From: Phocaeicola massiliensis B84634 = Timone 84634 = DSM 17679 = JCM 13223
Lineage (GTDB): Bacteria > Bacteroidota > Bacteroidia > Bacteroidales > Bacteroidaceae
Length of the DNA: 64,000 nt
Direction: 5' to 3'
Assembly (NCBI RefSeq): GCF_000382445.1
Contig: NZ_KB905472.1
Location: 1,348,276-1,412,275, forward strand
Of the stretch, positions 1 through 8,551 are shown in pieces. The notes under the pieces are model-generated. The model made no database searches. It was not told the origin of the DNA and saw only the letters and a program-made list of their open reading frames with translations. The position numbers and the translations under genes were made by a program. Within the stretch, counting starts at the first letter, position 1. Every line of letters starts with the position of its first letter.

Positions 1-94
1 TTTTTCTTTCGCCATAATCATTGTTGTTATTTGGTTATGGCGCAAAGGTAGGTTTGTGAATAATGTGCGTCAAGGCGGAAAATAGAATGCTTAC
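1..94 (-). mobile_element. IS66-family element, left end only (third copy)
   Basis: These 94 bases are the exact reverse complement of the first 94 bases of the complete IS66 copies at 9849 and 30463. They run from the terminal GTAAGCATTC (ending at 94) to the first five codons of tnpA, which is read off the left edge of the window. The rest of the element and its target duplication lie outside. Complete identity to the other copies points to recent transposition. Confidence 0.95.
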
Positions 95-347
95 GAGATT
101 ATTCCTCGACCGCGGCTTGCGCCGCTCTAAAACGCTTTTGATTTTCAGCAAATTCAAACTCATTGGAAAACTGAAAAGAAACCCGTTGAATTTTCTTGTC
201 AAAAAAACCTATTTGCAAGCATTTTTGCAGCAACTGCGGCAGCAATCATATTATGATTATCAGTAAATTACCGAGACTGGTTCAACTTAAAAGCAAACCA
301 AGTCTAAAACAACATGTAAAATACCACTATTATATAATAAGGTAGCA
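95..347. other. No gene recognised between the IS66 end and the XRE gene
   Basis: A 67-codon frame starts inside the IS66 end and runs into this stretch, so it is not a natural gene. The rest is AT-rich with no clear promoter. It may be the remnant of whatever IS66 landed in. Confidence 0.4.
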
Positions 348-803
348 TCATTGTTGGCCTTTGCGCAAAAGCTCAATGATAGCATTCTTATCCTCTAAAT
401 TATTCTTTAAGGATTCTATATACTCTTTTTGCATTTCCACTTTCTCGGTCAATTCCGCTACTCGCTCTTCTGCTTGTGCAGCCTTAGCTCGCTCTGCGGT
501 CAGCTCAGCGATTAACTGCGCATCACCTATAAAATTGTTGGCATCACCATGAAGCGTTACGGCAGCGAGATAAGCCGAGATCTGAGGGGGCACTTCACAG
601 AACAAAGTGAAAAAGTTAAAGTCCAGGGCATGACATAGGTCTACCAGCTTCTTACTCTCCATCGTATCTCTTTTCAATATTCTGTTGACATGCTGCTGGG
701 AGACACCAATTCTACGTCCGAGTTCGGACTTACTGATGTCAAGTTCCAGCCGGCGTTTCTCTATTGCCTCGCCTATATGCACACTTTTTACTGCAACTTC
801 CAT
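348..803 (-). CDS. XRE-family regulator with C-terminal coiled coil
   Basis: A 151-residue protein. Residues about 10-65 form a Cro/C1-type helix-turn-helix, with SKSELGRRIGVSQQHVNRIL as the HTH core. Residues about 95-148 are rich in Ala/Glu/Leu heptads (AERAKAAQAEERVAELTEKV) and should form a coiled coil for oligomerisation. It is divergent from the small genes at 948-1911, so a role in controlling that leftmost module is likely but inferred. Its promoter -7 box is read on the minus strand at 912-919. XRE proteins with a C-terminal coiled coil are common in Bacteroides mobile elements; the regulated genes are unknown. Confidence 0.85.
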   Translation of the reverse strand: MEVAVKSVHIGEAIEKRRLELDISKSELGRRIGVSQQHVNRILKRDTMESKKLVDLCHALDFNFFTLFCEVPPQISAYLAAVTLHGDANNFIGDAQLIAELTAERAKAAQAEERVAELTEKVEMQKEYIESLKNNLEDKNAIIELLRKGQQ

Positions 804-885
804 GGTCTATAGTTAAATTTTAAGCTTCAATCAAAATAATATCATTCAAATATTGGCTATATAAACACTATTTTGTTATTTTGCG

Positions 886-919
886 AGCATAAAGCTCTCA
901 TTATTTGAGTGCAAAGTTA
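886..919 (-). promoter_or_regulatory. Promoter -7 box and small palindrome upstream of the XRE gene
   Basis: On the minus strand TAACTTTG at 912-919 matches the Bacteroides -7 consensus TAnnTTTG. Just downstream, GAGC-ATAAA-GCTC (886-898) is a short inverted repeat in the predicted leader and could be an autoregulatory operator. Confidence 0.45.
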
Positions 920-947
920 ATCATTAATCATTAAATAATCAAGATTT

Positions 948-1139
948 ATGGTAGAAATTTCGGCAAAAATCCGTCCGTCGCTCATCGCTCTTAACGTAGG
1001 TGACGAAATCTCCTTCCCCATTGAGAAACTAAAAAGTGTACGAACTCAGGCATCCGAACTGGGCGCCATCATGAGTCGTCAATACACCACCAAGACCGAT
1101 CGGATAAACCACATCATCAAGGTGAAACGCATATTATAG
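948..1139 (+). CDS. Small conserved hypothetical protein
   Basis: A 63-residue basic protein with no recognised family. The ATG lies 18 bases upstream of a second small gene that begins at 1158, and both run the same way toward the primase gene. The pattern VGDEISFPIEKL followed by a basic tail (RINHIIKVKRIL) suggests a compact alpha/beta or DNA-associated fold, but nothing diagnostic is visible. The placement beside HTH proteins at the edge of a replication module fits an accessory DNA-binding role; this is inference. Confidence 0.6.
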   Translation: MVEISAKIRPSLIALNVGDEISFPIEKLKSVRTQASELGAIMSRQYTTKTDRINHIIKVKRIL

Positions 1140-1157
1140 AACCAAACTATCAAAATT

Positions 1158-1481
1158 ATGTTTTCGATACAATTTATAGACCACGAAGTCCCTTACGATG
1201 TGTTTCTGAATGACCTGGTTAACAAACTAGTTCAGGCGCTAAAAGACACGCACGACGACCCTGAATTCATCAGTCAGAGAAAGGCCTACAAGCTCTTTGG
1301 AAGACGAAACGTAGATCGATGGAGACGTCAGGGAAAGGTGGTATGCTACAAGCGTCCGGGGAAGGTAGAATACAAGACCGCCGACCTTCGTATGCTGCAG
1401 AAGACCACCCAGGATTACTTTGAAAGCCCGCCTCTTTCATCCATTACCAGTATTAAAAAGACGGTAAAGCATACAAAATAA
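1158..1481 (+). CDS. Small HTH-like protein of the ICE left module
   Basis: A 107-residue protein. Residues about 35-75 (SQRKAYKLFGRRNVDRWRRQ) resemble the helix-turn-helix of excisionase/MerR-like small proteins, followed by a wing-like strand (KVVCYKRPGKVEYKTADL). It follows the 63-residue gene by 18 bases and precedes another HTH gene at 1708. Proteins of this type in Bacteroides elements act as excision or regulatory factors, but the actual role cannot be read from sequence. The C-terminal 30 residues are Ser/Thr/Lys-rich and probably disordered. Confidence 0.65.
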   Translation: MFSIQFIDHEVPYDVFLNDLVNKLVQALKDTHDDPEFISQRKAYKLFGRRNVDRWRRQGKVVCYKRPGKVEYKTADLRMLQKTTQDYFESPPLSSITSIKKTVKHTK

Positions 1482-1707
1482 GAACTAAACAGCATCAACA
1501 AAGAGGGAAAAGGTTATCAATGCAATCAAACTGAACTATACATAAACCTTTTTTGTTCCATCAGTATAGTTGTAGTCTTACGGAACATAGAAATAGATTA
1601 GTAGGTACAAGAGACTGCCAAAAGACATGAGAAAGTAAGAGAAATAGCCATGAAATTCTATCATCTGATTGCCATGTTGTAGGTATTCTCCTCGTTTTTT
1701 AAGAAAA

Positions 1708-1911
1708 ATGAATGAGACAAAGCCATCAGTAGACCCTCATGGTGTCTATACCGTCAAAAGGACTTGTGCTGCCTTGGAGGTCAGCTACAAAACGCTCCGT
1801 AAATACCGGATGAACGGCCACATACAGCCCATCAATCCGGACAATCCCCATCGTCTGAAATACACTGGGCAATCCATTCTGGACTGCTGGTTCAAACTCC
1901 GCATGCTATGA
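1708..1911 (+). CDS. Small helix-turn-helix protein next to primase
   Basis: A 67-residue protein starting at the ATG at 1708; an in-frame upstream start at 1669 would add 13 residues of low-complexity sequence and is less likely. The core YTVKRTCAALEVSYKTLRKY is an HTH resembling the HTH_17/excisionase class, followed by a basic turn. Its stop overlaps the start of the large primase gene by four bases (ATGA), so the two are translationally coupled. It probably binds DNA and regulates or assists the primase module. Confidence 0.7.
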   Translation: MNETKPSVDPHGVYTVKRTCAALEVSYKTLRKYRMNGHIQPINPDNPHRLKYTGQSILDCWFKLRML

Positions 1912-4900
1912 TTAGCGAAGGCACACTTGATAAAGTCAGGGAATTGCCCATCGAGTCCATTGTAGAGCCGTACGTGAAGCTATCGCGTGACGGCAGACTC
2001 AACATGAAAGGGCTATGTCCGTTCCATTCGGAGAAAACCCCTTCATTCTCGTTGAATCTGTCCAAGAACCTGTACCACTGCTTCGGCTGCAACCGGGGAG
2101 GCGATGGCATCCGGTTTATCATGGAGAAAGAAAACCTCTCCTTCACCGATGCGGTGCATTTTCTGGCCAAGCAGCACGGAATCCCGGTAGATTATGAAAA
2201 GGAAGAGGAACAAAGCGGGGAAGCCGTAGCCGAACAGAAACACAAGGAATCCCTTCTGGCTACACTGGATATACTCCAGACCTTCTTTGTGGACAGCCTT
2301 CGTCTGGCAACTACGGAGGATTCACGGAATGCCCGGTGTTATGCCTACAACCGCTGGCCGGAAGACTTTTGCTCAGAGGCCGGATTAGGATATGCCCCGA
2401 AAGACAGCAACGCCTTCCGCGATTTCTGTCAGCAGAAAGGATTGAAAGAGGAACTGCTGTTTGAACTGGGCATGCTCAAACGGAAGGAGGACGGCACCAG
2501 TTACTCCATGTTCCGCGAACGGATCATGATTCCGATACGGAACCGGTGGGGACGCATCATTGCCTATACGGCCCGTTACATCGGTGCCAATCCGAATGCC
2601 CCCAAGTACATCAATTCCGCCACCAGCGTGCTCTACACCAAGGGAGAAACCCTGTTTGGCATCGACCGCGCCTTTCGATTGAGGGATGCAGAGAATTTCA
2701 TCATCGTGGAAGGCGCTCCTGATGCGTTGCGCTTGCAATCCATCGGTCTGGAGAACACGGTGGCCTCTTTGGGTACCAGCTGGAACGAGAACCAGCTGAA
2801 CCTGCTCAAGCGCTACAAGTCCTCCCTCTGTTTCATTCCTGACTCTGATGTGGCTCCGGAAGGCCAATATGGTCCCGGATTCAAGGCTGTGATGGAATGC
2901 GGCACACTGGCCATCCGAAAAGGATTCCATGCCACAGTCAAGGAATTGCCCTTCGGTACCCGGGAACTGACGGAAGAAGAACTGCAGGAAAAGTACGAAG
3001 GGGCTATTCCAAAAGATGCTCAACGGGAAGTGCTTGTCAAGAATGATGCAGACAGCTACATTCTGAGCGAAGAAATCTACCGCAACCTGAGGGAAAAGCA
3101 TTTTATCGTCTGGCTGGCAGAGAAGCAGTTTGCCACGGCCAGTTCACTGCTCAGGGAAATCAATTGCGTCAATCAGATTGCGGACTTGTTGCGTTATGTA
3201 AAGGACCAGTTCGTATATGAGCAGTGCATCGAGCAGCTGAGTAAGATTTACGGCAAAGCCCGCCTGTGGAAGGATGCCGTGACACAGGCCCGCAACCAGG
3301 CCAAGAGGGCCAAGCAGCCGACCATGATGGACAAACAGCAGGAAGAGACCGATGCACTCCGGCAGCTCAACCTGTTTGTCCGCAACAACTGCTACTATTG
3401 CCTGGGCAAGGATGATGAAGACCCCATCCGCCTTTCCAACTTTCGGATGGAACCCCTGTTCCACATCCATGACGAATGCAACGGTGTCCGCCTGTTCCGG
3501 CTGTTCAATTCCTTTCGGGACAGCTGCATCATCGAGTTGAAAGAATCCGAAATGTGCTCCATCTCCAACTTCCAGCAGAAGATAGGTTCGGTCGGCAATT
3601 ACGTATGGCTGGGCAAGATAGACAAACTCAACAACGTCAAGGAGTTCCTGTATGCCCGCACCCAGACGGCCGAGCGAATCCGCAAGCTCGGATGGAACGA
3701 GAGCAAGGAGTTCTTTGCGTTCGGCAACGGCATCTTTCAGCACGGTGTCTTTCATGAAGCCGACGAAATGGGCATCATCCAGGATGACAGCCACCATGCC
3801 TATTACATTCCCGCCACTTCTAAAATCTACCGGGACAATGCGGAAATCTACCAATTTGAACGACTGATGGTGCACCGAAAGAGCAACGGCGTGCTTCTCC
3901 GCTCTTTCGTGGAAAAGCTGACGGAAGTCTTTGGCAACAATTCCCGCATCGCTTTCGGCTACCTAATTGCCACCCTCTTCCGGGACGTGGTCTATAAACG
4001 CACCCGGCATTTCCCCATCCTGAACCTGTTCGGTGAGAAAGGTACCGGTAAGACCACGCTGGCCACCAGCCTGCAGGCCTTCTTCCTCCATGACGTGGAA
4101 CCGCCCAACATGGGTGTGGCCTCCGTTCCGGCCATGAACGACCGGGTATCGCAGGCGGTCAACACCCTGGTTGTTTTTGACGAATACAAGAACGACCTCG
4201 ATGTGCGCAAGATTGCTTTCCTCAAAGGTCTTTGGGGCGGTGGCGGCCAGACCAAGAAGAACACCAACACGGACGGCATGGCCTCTCAGACCATCGTCAG
4301 CACGGGAGTCGTCATCTGCGGGCAGGAAAAGCCGACGCAGGATATGGCGCTCTATACCCGTGTTCTTTTCCTGGCTTACACCAAGACCTCGTTCAGCGTC
4401 CTGGAGAAAAAGCATTACGAGGAACTGCAGTCCATCTGCAACCTGGGCCTGACCCACTTGACCCTCGACATTCTGAAACATCGGGAGCTGTTTGAGAAGA
4501 ACTTTCCCGACATGTATTCCCTCACCAAGCGGGAACTTGCCATCCAGATGGAACAGGAAGGCATCCATGACCGTATCTTCGGAAACTGGATTATTCCGTT
4601 GGCCACACTGCGCACGCTGGAATCCGCCTTGCATCTTCCCTTTAGTTACGCCCAGATGCTGGAAACCACGGTCAACGGCATGCGCAACCAGAACGAACTG
4701 GCCCAGGAAAGTTCCGAAGTGGCCGACTTCTGGAACATGCTCCAGGGCTGGCAGTCCATCGGAAAGTGTACAGAAAAAGTACACTTCAACATCCGCTATC
4801 TCAAGAAGTTCCGTCCGATGAATGTCAAGGAAGATATGGAGTTCATGGAAGCCCGTCCGATACTCTACCTGAACATGGCAGCCATCTCTTCGCTGTTCAG

Positions 4901-5198
4901 CAGCCGGAACTCCACCCAGAACATCACGGCCAACCGTTCGTCCTGGTCCACCGTTCTGTCATACCTCAAATCCCATCCGGCCTTTCTGGGCACCAAGCAG
5001 GACCGCTTCTACATCCTGCTGCCCAGTGGTAACCCGGATTGCGTGACGGTTGTGAAAGACGGAAAGGTTATCCAGAGTCCGAAGGTGAACCGCCCCAAAG
5101 CGCTTTGCTTCGACTACCTGCAACTCAAGGAGATGTTCGGACTGGATCTGGAAACGGAAGTGATTACGGAAAACAGTGAAGATGATTCCGAGATATAA
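1908..5198 (+). CDS. DNA primase-ATPase fusion (CHC2 zinc finger, TOPRIM, C-terminal ATPase)
   Basis: A 1096-residue multidomain replication protein. Residues 37-61 hold a CHC2 zinc finger (C37, H40, C58, C61). A DnaG-like catalytic core follows with a TOPRIM motif near 262-275 (FIIVEGAPDAL) and an acidic PDSD about 50 residues later. The C-terminal half carries a P-loop (GEKGTGKT, about 709-716) and a Walker B-like VVFDEYK (about 755-761), so primase and a helicase-like ATPase are fused, as in some phage and ICE primases. It should prime the transferred or replicating strand. It is coupled to the upstream HTH gene by a four-base overlap. A second, shorter toprim protein is encoded at 50531-51715, so the element carries two primase-related proteins. 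Confidence 0.9.
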   Translation: MISEGTLDKVRELPIESIVEPYVKLSRDGRLNMKGLCPFHSEKTPSFSLNLSKNLYHCFGCNRGGDGIRFIMEKENLSFTDAVHFLAKQHGIPVDYEKEEEQSGEAVAEQKHKESLLATLDILQTFFVDSLRLATTEDSRNARCYAYNRWPEDFCSEAGLGYAPKDSNAFRDFCQQKGLKEELLFELGMLKRKEDGTSYSMFRERIMIPIRNRWGRIIAYTARYIGANPNAPKYINSATSVLYTKGETLFGIDRAFRLRDAENFIIVEGAPDALRLQSIGLENTVASLGTSWNENQLNLLKRYKSSLCFIPDSDVAPEGQYGPGFKAVMECGTLAIRKGFHATVKELPFGTRELTEEELQEKYEGAIPKDAQREVLVKNDADSYILSEEIYRNLREKHFIVWLAEKQFATASSLLREINCVNQIADLLRYVKDQFVYEQCIEQLSKIYGKARLWKDAVTQARNQAKRAKQPTMMDKQQEETDALRQLNLFVRNNCYYCLGKDDEDPIRLSNFRMEPLFHIHDECNGVRLFRLFNSFRDSCIIELKESEMCSISNFQQKIGSVGNYVWLGKIDKLNNVKEFLYARTQTAERIRKLGWNESKEFFAFGNGIFQHGVFHEADEMGIIQDDSHHAYYIPATSKIYRDNAEIYQFERLMVHRKSNGVLLRSFVEKLTEVFGNNSRIAFGYLIATLFRDVVYKRTRHFPILNLFGEKGTGKTTLATSLQAFFLHDVEPPNMGVASVPAMNDRVSQAVNTLVVFDEYKNDLDVRKIAFLKGLWGGGGQTKKNTNTDGMASQTIVSTGVVICGQEKPTQDMALYTRVLFLAYTKTSFSVLEKKHYEELQSICNLGLTHLTLDILKHRELFEKNFPDMYSLTKRELAIQMEQEGIHDRIFGNWIIPLATLRTLESALHLPFSYAQMLETTVNGMRNQNELAQESSEVADFWNMLQGWQSIGKCTEKVHFNIRYLKKFRPMNVKEDMEFMEARPILYLNMAAISSLFSSRNSTQNITANRSSWSTVLSYLKSHPAFLGTKQDRFYILLPSGNPDCVTVVKDGKVIQSPKVNRPKALCFDYLQLKEMFGLDLETEVITENSEDDSEI

Positions 5199-5265
5199 GA
5201 TAACTGATAGGATTAACCCCCATGATATAAAGACCGTTTTATTTCGAAGATTCAGGGAATAGAAT

Positions 5266-5273
5266 TATCTTTG
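5266..5273 (+). promoter_or_regulatory. Promoter -7 box for the AlbA_2 gene
   Basis: TATCTTTG matches the Bacteroides -7 consensus and lies 63 bases before the start at 5337, in a 138-base gap after the primase gene. The -33 element is weak. Confidence 0.55.
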
Positions 5274-5336
5274 TATCTTGGGCCTCAATGATAGGACCAT
5301 GCAATATATATATCTGTAAACAAGTTACCGAACCTC

Positions 5337-6908
5337 ATGAGAGAAGACCAATTTATCAAGCTCTCCCAAGCTGGAGAGAATGTTCAAATAGAATACAAGA
5401 CATGCTATGAACAGATTTCTGATTCATTGTATGAAACCGTCTGCTCCTTTCTGAACCATAGTGGTGGCCACATTCTGGTGGGAGTCAAGGATAATGGTGA
5501 GATTGCCGGAGTAAATCCAGACAAGGCTACCACCCTGCAGGGGAATATCATTACCGCCATCAAGAATCCGGATTTGTTCTTGCCCTGTCCCTACTTCACA
5601 CCGCAAATACTGACCGTTGAGGGGAAGGTGGTCCTGTATCTGGACATTCCTTGCGGACAATACGTTTACCGCTACAAGGGGAAATACTGGGACCGCAATG
5701 GAGATGCAGACATTGATGTGACCGACCAGCCGGAATTGCTGCTTTCGCTCTTTGAACGAAAGAATCCGCATCTTTTTGAAGAAAGGATTGTAGAAGAACT
5801 GACACTGGAAGATCTGGACAGTGATACTTTCCAGTATTGCCGTAATATCCTGGCAGTCATCAAGCCGAACCATCCCTGGCTGCAGCTGACAGATGAAGAT
5901 ATACTGCTTCATACCCGTCTGGCCAAGAAAGAAAGGGAAACCGGAAAACTGAAGTTGAAGTATGCTGCACTCATTCTGTTTGGCAAGGAAGAAGCCATTG
6001 AAGAGTATATGCCCCGTTACCGCTTCGAGGCGCTGTTTCACATGTGTACCTACGAGGAATACAATGACATCAAGCGTTTCCCCAGTCGGTACGACGATCG
6101 CATCACCATGCGCTGTAACCTGATCAAGGTCTATGACCGACTGACGCAGTTTACGGAACGCTACCTGCCGAACAAGTTCTACTTGCCAGAAGGGACTACC
6201 CAACGGGAAGACCTGCGCTGGGACCTCTTCCGTGAAATTGTGGCCAACCTTTGCGTACACAGTGATTTCAGTACAGGTTATGCCTGCTTCTATCATGTGT
6301 TCAAAGACCGGGTAATCACGAAGAACCCCACTCGTCTGCTTCCGGAGATTCCCGAAGGCGAACTCACACTGCAGGAATTGAGCAACTACACCAAGAATCC
6401 GCTGCTGGTGCGCGTGTTCCATGAGTTGTCCTGGGTGGAAGATATGGGCTCCGGTACCCGTAATATCTTGCGCTATGCCCCCTTGTACTATCCCGACTAC
6501 AAAGTGGAAATCGTCAACGGCTCGCAGTTCATCTTTTCCATTACCTATATGGAAATGTCCCAAGAAACCGTGGAAAATGTCCCAAGAAATGAGAAAATGT
6601 CCCAAGAAACTGCGGAAAATGTCCCAAGAAACGGACAAATGTCCCAAGAAACCATTTCCACTAACGATGAAGACGATTTGAATATTTCTCTTGAAAAGCC
6701 GACAGACAAGAAAGAAAATTCTAAAAAGAATAAGCGCCATCAAGCGATAGTCTCGTTGATCAGGAAGAATTCGAGGATTACAATGGAGGAAATGGCAGAC
6801 AAGTTAGGTGTCAATGCGCGTACCATTCATCGCGACATCGAAGAATTGAAACATGTTGTAGAGCATATTGGTCCGACCAAAGCCGGCTACTGGAAGCTGT
6901 TGAAATAA
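5337..6908 (+). CDS. AlbA_2/RecG-like regulator with C-terminal winged helix
   Basis: A 523-residue protein. Residues about 15-125 are an AlbA_2 (Schlafen-like divergent AAA_4) domain (VQIEYKTC, NHSGGHILVGVKDNG). About 285-400 match the ATP-binding C-terminal part of the same family (DMGSGTRNILRYAP). A repetitive linker at about 407-440 separates this from a winged HTH at about 463-520 (KNSRITMEEMADKLGVNART). Members of this family are regarded as transcriptional regulators or nucleic-acid binding proteins; several sit in defence or mobile regions. The linker contains a 42-base DNA repeat read in two frames. The gene is monocistronic, with its own promoter and a convergent terminator shared with the HU gene. 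Confidence 0.85.
   Translation: MREDQFIKLSQAGENVQIEYKTCYEQISDSLYETVCSFLNHSGGHILVGVKDNGEIAGVNPDKATTLQGNIITAIKNPDLFLPCPYFTPQILTVEGKVVLYLDIPCGQYVYRYKGKYWDRNGDADIDVTDQPELLLSLFERKNPHLFEERIVEELTLEDLDSDTFQYCRNILAVIKPNHPWLQLTDEDILLHTRLAKKERETGKLKLKYAALILFGKEEAIEEYMPRYRFEALFHMCTYEEYNDIKRFPSRYDDRITMRCNLIKVYDRLTQFTERYLPNKFYLPEGTTQREDLRWDLFREIVANLCVHSDFSTGYACFYHVFKDRVITKNPTRLLPEIPEGELTLQELSNYTKNPLLVRVFHELSWVEDMGSGTRNILRYAPLYYPDYKVEIVNGSQFIFSITYMEMSQETVENVPRNEKMSQETAENVPRNGQMSQETISTNDEDDLNISLEKPTDKKENSKKNKRHQAIVSLIRKNSRITMEEMADKLGVNARTIHRDIEELKHVVEHIGPTKAGYWKLLK
6555..6653 (+). repeat. Five copies of a 15-base repeat in the AlbA_2 linker, read alternately in two frames
   Basis: ATGTCCCAAGAAA starts at 6555, 6577, 6597, 6619 and 6639, spaced 22, 20, 22 and 20 bases. 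Odd copies are read ATG-TCC-CAA-GAA (MSQET) and even copies one base earlier as AAT-GTC-CCA-AGA (NVPRN). The higher-order unit is 42 bases or 14 residues. Confidence 0.95.
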
Positions 6909-6938
6909 AGTAGTGCAAATGCCCATGTAAGAAAAAAC

Positions 6939-6975
6939 CATAAAAGAGAGCCGTTTTCTGACTCGCTTTTATGGT
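6939..6975. terminator. Bidirectional terminator between the AlbA_2 and HU genes
   Basis: CCATAAAAG (6939-6947) pairs with CTTTTATGG (6967-6975), with an additional GAG/CTC pair inside. The upstream A-run serves as a T-run for the minus strand. The flanking genes are convergent. Confidence 0.7.
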
Positions 6976-6994
6976 TATCCTTTGCAAACAGCCA

Positions 6995-7279
6995 TTAATC
7001 CTCCAGTTTGCTCACCAGCTTCACAAATTCTTTGGCAGGTTTGAATGCCGGGATGTTGTGAGCCGGCACAATCACGGTGGTATTCTTGGAGATGTTACGC
7101 GCCGTCTTTTCCGCACGCTGCTTCACAATAAAACTGCCGAAGCCACGTAGATAAACATTCTCTCCCTTTTCCAGCGATTCCTTCACTTCCACCATCAAAC
7201 TCTCCACTACTGCCAGTACGGTTTGGGCATCACATCCGGTCTTTGCGGATATACTCTTACATAATTCTGCTTTCGTCAT
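6995..7279 (-). CDS. HU/IHF-family DNA-binding protein
   Basis: A 94-residue nucleoid protein from the ATG at 7279. The upstream in-frame extension to 7432 crosses the promoter and is rejected. It has the HU N-terminal helices (MTKAELCKSISAKTGCDAQT), the GFGSF turn in GENVYLRGFGSFIVKQR, and the DNA-contacting beta-arm region with NIPAFKPAKEF at the end. It bends DNA and may act as an accessory factor for recombination or transfer of the element. The minus-strand -7 box TATCTTTG at 7302-7309 lies 23 bases upstream of the start. Confidence 0.9.
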   Translation of the reverse strand: MTKAELCKSISAKTGCDAQTVLAVVESLMVEVKESLEKGENVYLRGFGSFIVKQRAEKTARNISKNTTVIVPAHNIPAFKPAKEFVKLVSKLED

Positions 7280-7375
7280 TTCTAGATTCTTTAAAAACGC
7301 ACAAAGATACGCAATGTACTTCAAACAAACATCAAACAACCCCGTTTTTTGCTTGTAAATCAGCACGAAAAGCAC

Positions 7376-7383
7376 TACCTTTG
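7376..7383 (+). promoter_or_regulatory. Promoter -7 box upstream of the truncated winged-helix gene
   Basis: TACCTTTG fits TAnnTTTG. A CTTG lies 20 bases upstream as a possible -33 element. It points right, divergent from the HU promoter at 7302-7309, toward the short frame at 7410. Confidence 0.5.
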
Positions 7384-7409
7384 CATCGTTTTTAGAATAC
7401 ATCTTCAAT

Positions 7410-7523
7410 ATGGACATTAGTTTGATTGGCACACATGCAGATGCCGTATGGAACGTACTGCATGAAAAAGGTGGAATGGATTTGACTCAACTAAAACAAG
7501 AATCCTTTCTAACAGACAAGTAA
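7410..7523 (+). pseudogene. Truncated winged-helix protein (N-terminal 37 residues)
   Basis: The frame begins MDISLIGTHADAVWNVLHEK and stops after 37 residues. This start resembles small Bacteroidales winged-helix proteins (DUF2582-like), which are about twice as long, so the recognition helix and wing appear to be lost. A good promoter precedes it. It could instead be a short peptide gene. The assignment rests on recollection of the family and should be tested by search. Confidence 0.45.
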
Positions 7524-7594
7524 ATTACTTCTGTAATTTGCACCTTATATATAAATTCTGCTTAGCTTAGTTTAGTTTTTTTAGTCAAAAATAA

Positions 7595-7627
7595 AAAAGG
7601 GTATCGACATAAGTTCAATACCCTTTT
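7595..7627. terminator. Terminator hairpin between the winged-helix remnant and the cupin gene
   Basis: AAAAGGGTAT (7595-7604) and ATACCCTTTT (7618-7627) are a perfect 10-base inverted repeat followed by a T-rich tail on the plus strand and a T-run on the minus strand. It can terminate both convergent genes. Confidence 0.8.
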
Positions 7628-7680
7628 ATTTTTATCAGCTCATAGTATAGCAAATAATAAATGAAACTGACTTAGCATCC

Positions 7681-8112
7681 CTATAGAAGGCTCACTCGCT
7701 CGGTAATGGCTGCATCGTCCAATGTGTAACCTCCGAGACTGTTTTCTTTGGCTTGAATACAGAGATATAGCATTGGTGCATCTGAGGTACATTTCAAGCA
7801 ACGGTCACAGTGTGTTGAAACACGAACCACCGAACCTTCGGAAATATCAAAAACAGAATCATTTACCTGAAACTTCCCTGAACCGGAAAGAATAATATAG
7901 TTCTCTTCGTTATTCTCATGGGTATGGAAGAACGGAACAGATTCTCCTGAAGGGAGAGAGCCAAATGAGATTTCACAGGAATTGGCCTCAGTTGCTTCTT
8001 TTACAAATTGTTTCCCTTCAAAGTGCTGCAGATTCCCAACAGAAACATGGGCGAATTTATCGCCGGCATTAATTTTAATAGACTCATAATTGCGATAATT
8101 TAAATTAAACAG
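7681..8112 (-). CDS. Cupin-domain protein without an evident start codon
   Basis: The minus-strand frame ending at 7681 encodes a small cupin: INAGDKFAHVSVGN, then VPFFHTHENNEENYIILSG, which holds the metal-binding HxH...E pattern, and a second cupin motif around FDISEGSVVRVSTHCDRC. The reading frame is open from 8133, but no in-frame ATG, GTG or TTG precedes the conserved region; 8112 is a CTG chosen only as a possible start. The gene is divergent from hxlR, and such pairs usually place a small enzyme under HxlR control. The -7 box TAACTTTG lies on the minus strand at 8151-8158. Either a rare start is used or the gene has suffered a small mutation near its 5' end. Confidence 0.6.
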   Translation of the reverse strand: MFNLNYRNYESIKINAGDKFAHVSVGNLQHFEGKQFVKEATEANSCEISFGSLPSGESVPFFHTHENNEENYIILSGSGKFQVNDSVFDISEGSVVRVSTHCDRCLKCTSDAPMLYLCIQAKENSLGGYTLDDAAITERVSLL

Positions 8113-8158
8113 TATCTTTGCATTTGATAATAACTATCTTTTTGATAGTGCAAAGTTA
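8113..8158. promoter_or_regulatory. Divergent cupin/hxlR promoters with palindromic operator
   Basis: TATCTTTG at 8113-8120 (plus) and TAACTTTG at 8151-8158 (minus) are facing -7 boxes. Between them ACTATC-TTTTT-GATAGT (8133-8149) is a perfect 6-base inverted repeat, a good candidate for an HxlR operator. A related CTTTTTGAATAGT occurs at about 8208-8220, near the hxlR start. Confidence 0.6.
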
Positions 8159-8230
8159 ATATGTAAATACATATAAAACAAGAGGTTACTTAATTGTAAG
8201 CTGGTTACTTTTTGAATAGTTTTTTTGAGT

Positions 8231-8551
8231 ATGAGCAAGATAGAGTTAAAAGAAAATCTAAAAAAATATTCGAACTTGGATGAATGTCCAATAAGAAATA
8301 TCATATCACGATTTTCAGGAAAATGGCCTGTAATTATATTATGTATTCTGTCTGAAAACGAGTGTACGCGTTTCAATCAGATTCAGAAAGCTATTCCTGA
8401 CATTTCCCCCAAAGTATTATCTGATACCCTAAAAAATCTTGAAACAGATGGTATAATCAAACGAATTGTTTATGGAGAAGTACCCCCAAGGGTTGAATAT
8501 TCATTGACTAAACTTGGCCTAAGCCTAATGCCATACATTAACAACTCTTGA
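8231..8551 (+). pseudogene. HxlR-family regulator, N-terminal 105 codons, cut by IS4351
   Basis: The frame from the ATG at 8231 is a typical HxlR winged helix: CPIRNIISRFSGKWPVIILC, RFNQIQKAIPDISPKVLSDT, and a wing ending in VEYSLTKLGLSLMPYINN. After codon 105 the next two codons (TCT TGA) straddle the end of IS4351. The missing C-terminus, LISWALENYQVIMRNRKRV, is found in frame at 18586-18645, after 10 kb of inserted DNA. Rejoined, the protein would be 124 residues, the normal family length. The shortened protein loses the final helix that normally forms part of the dimer interface, so function is doubtful. Confidence 0.85.
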
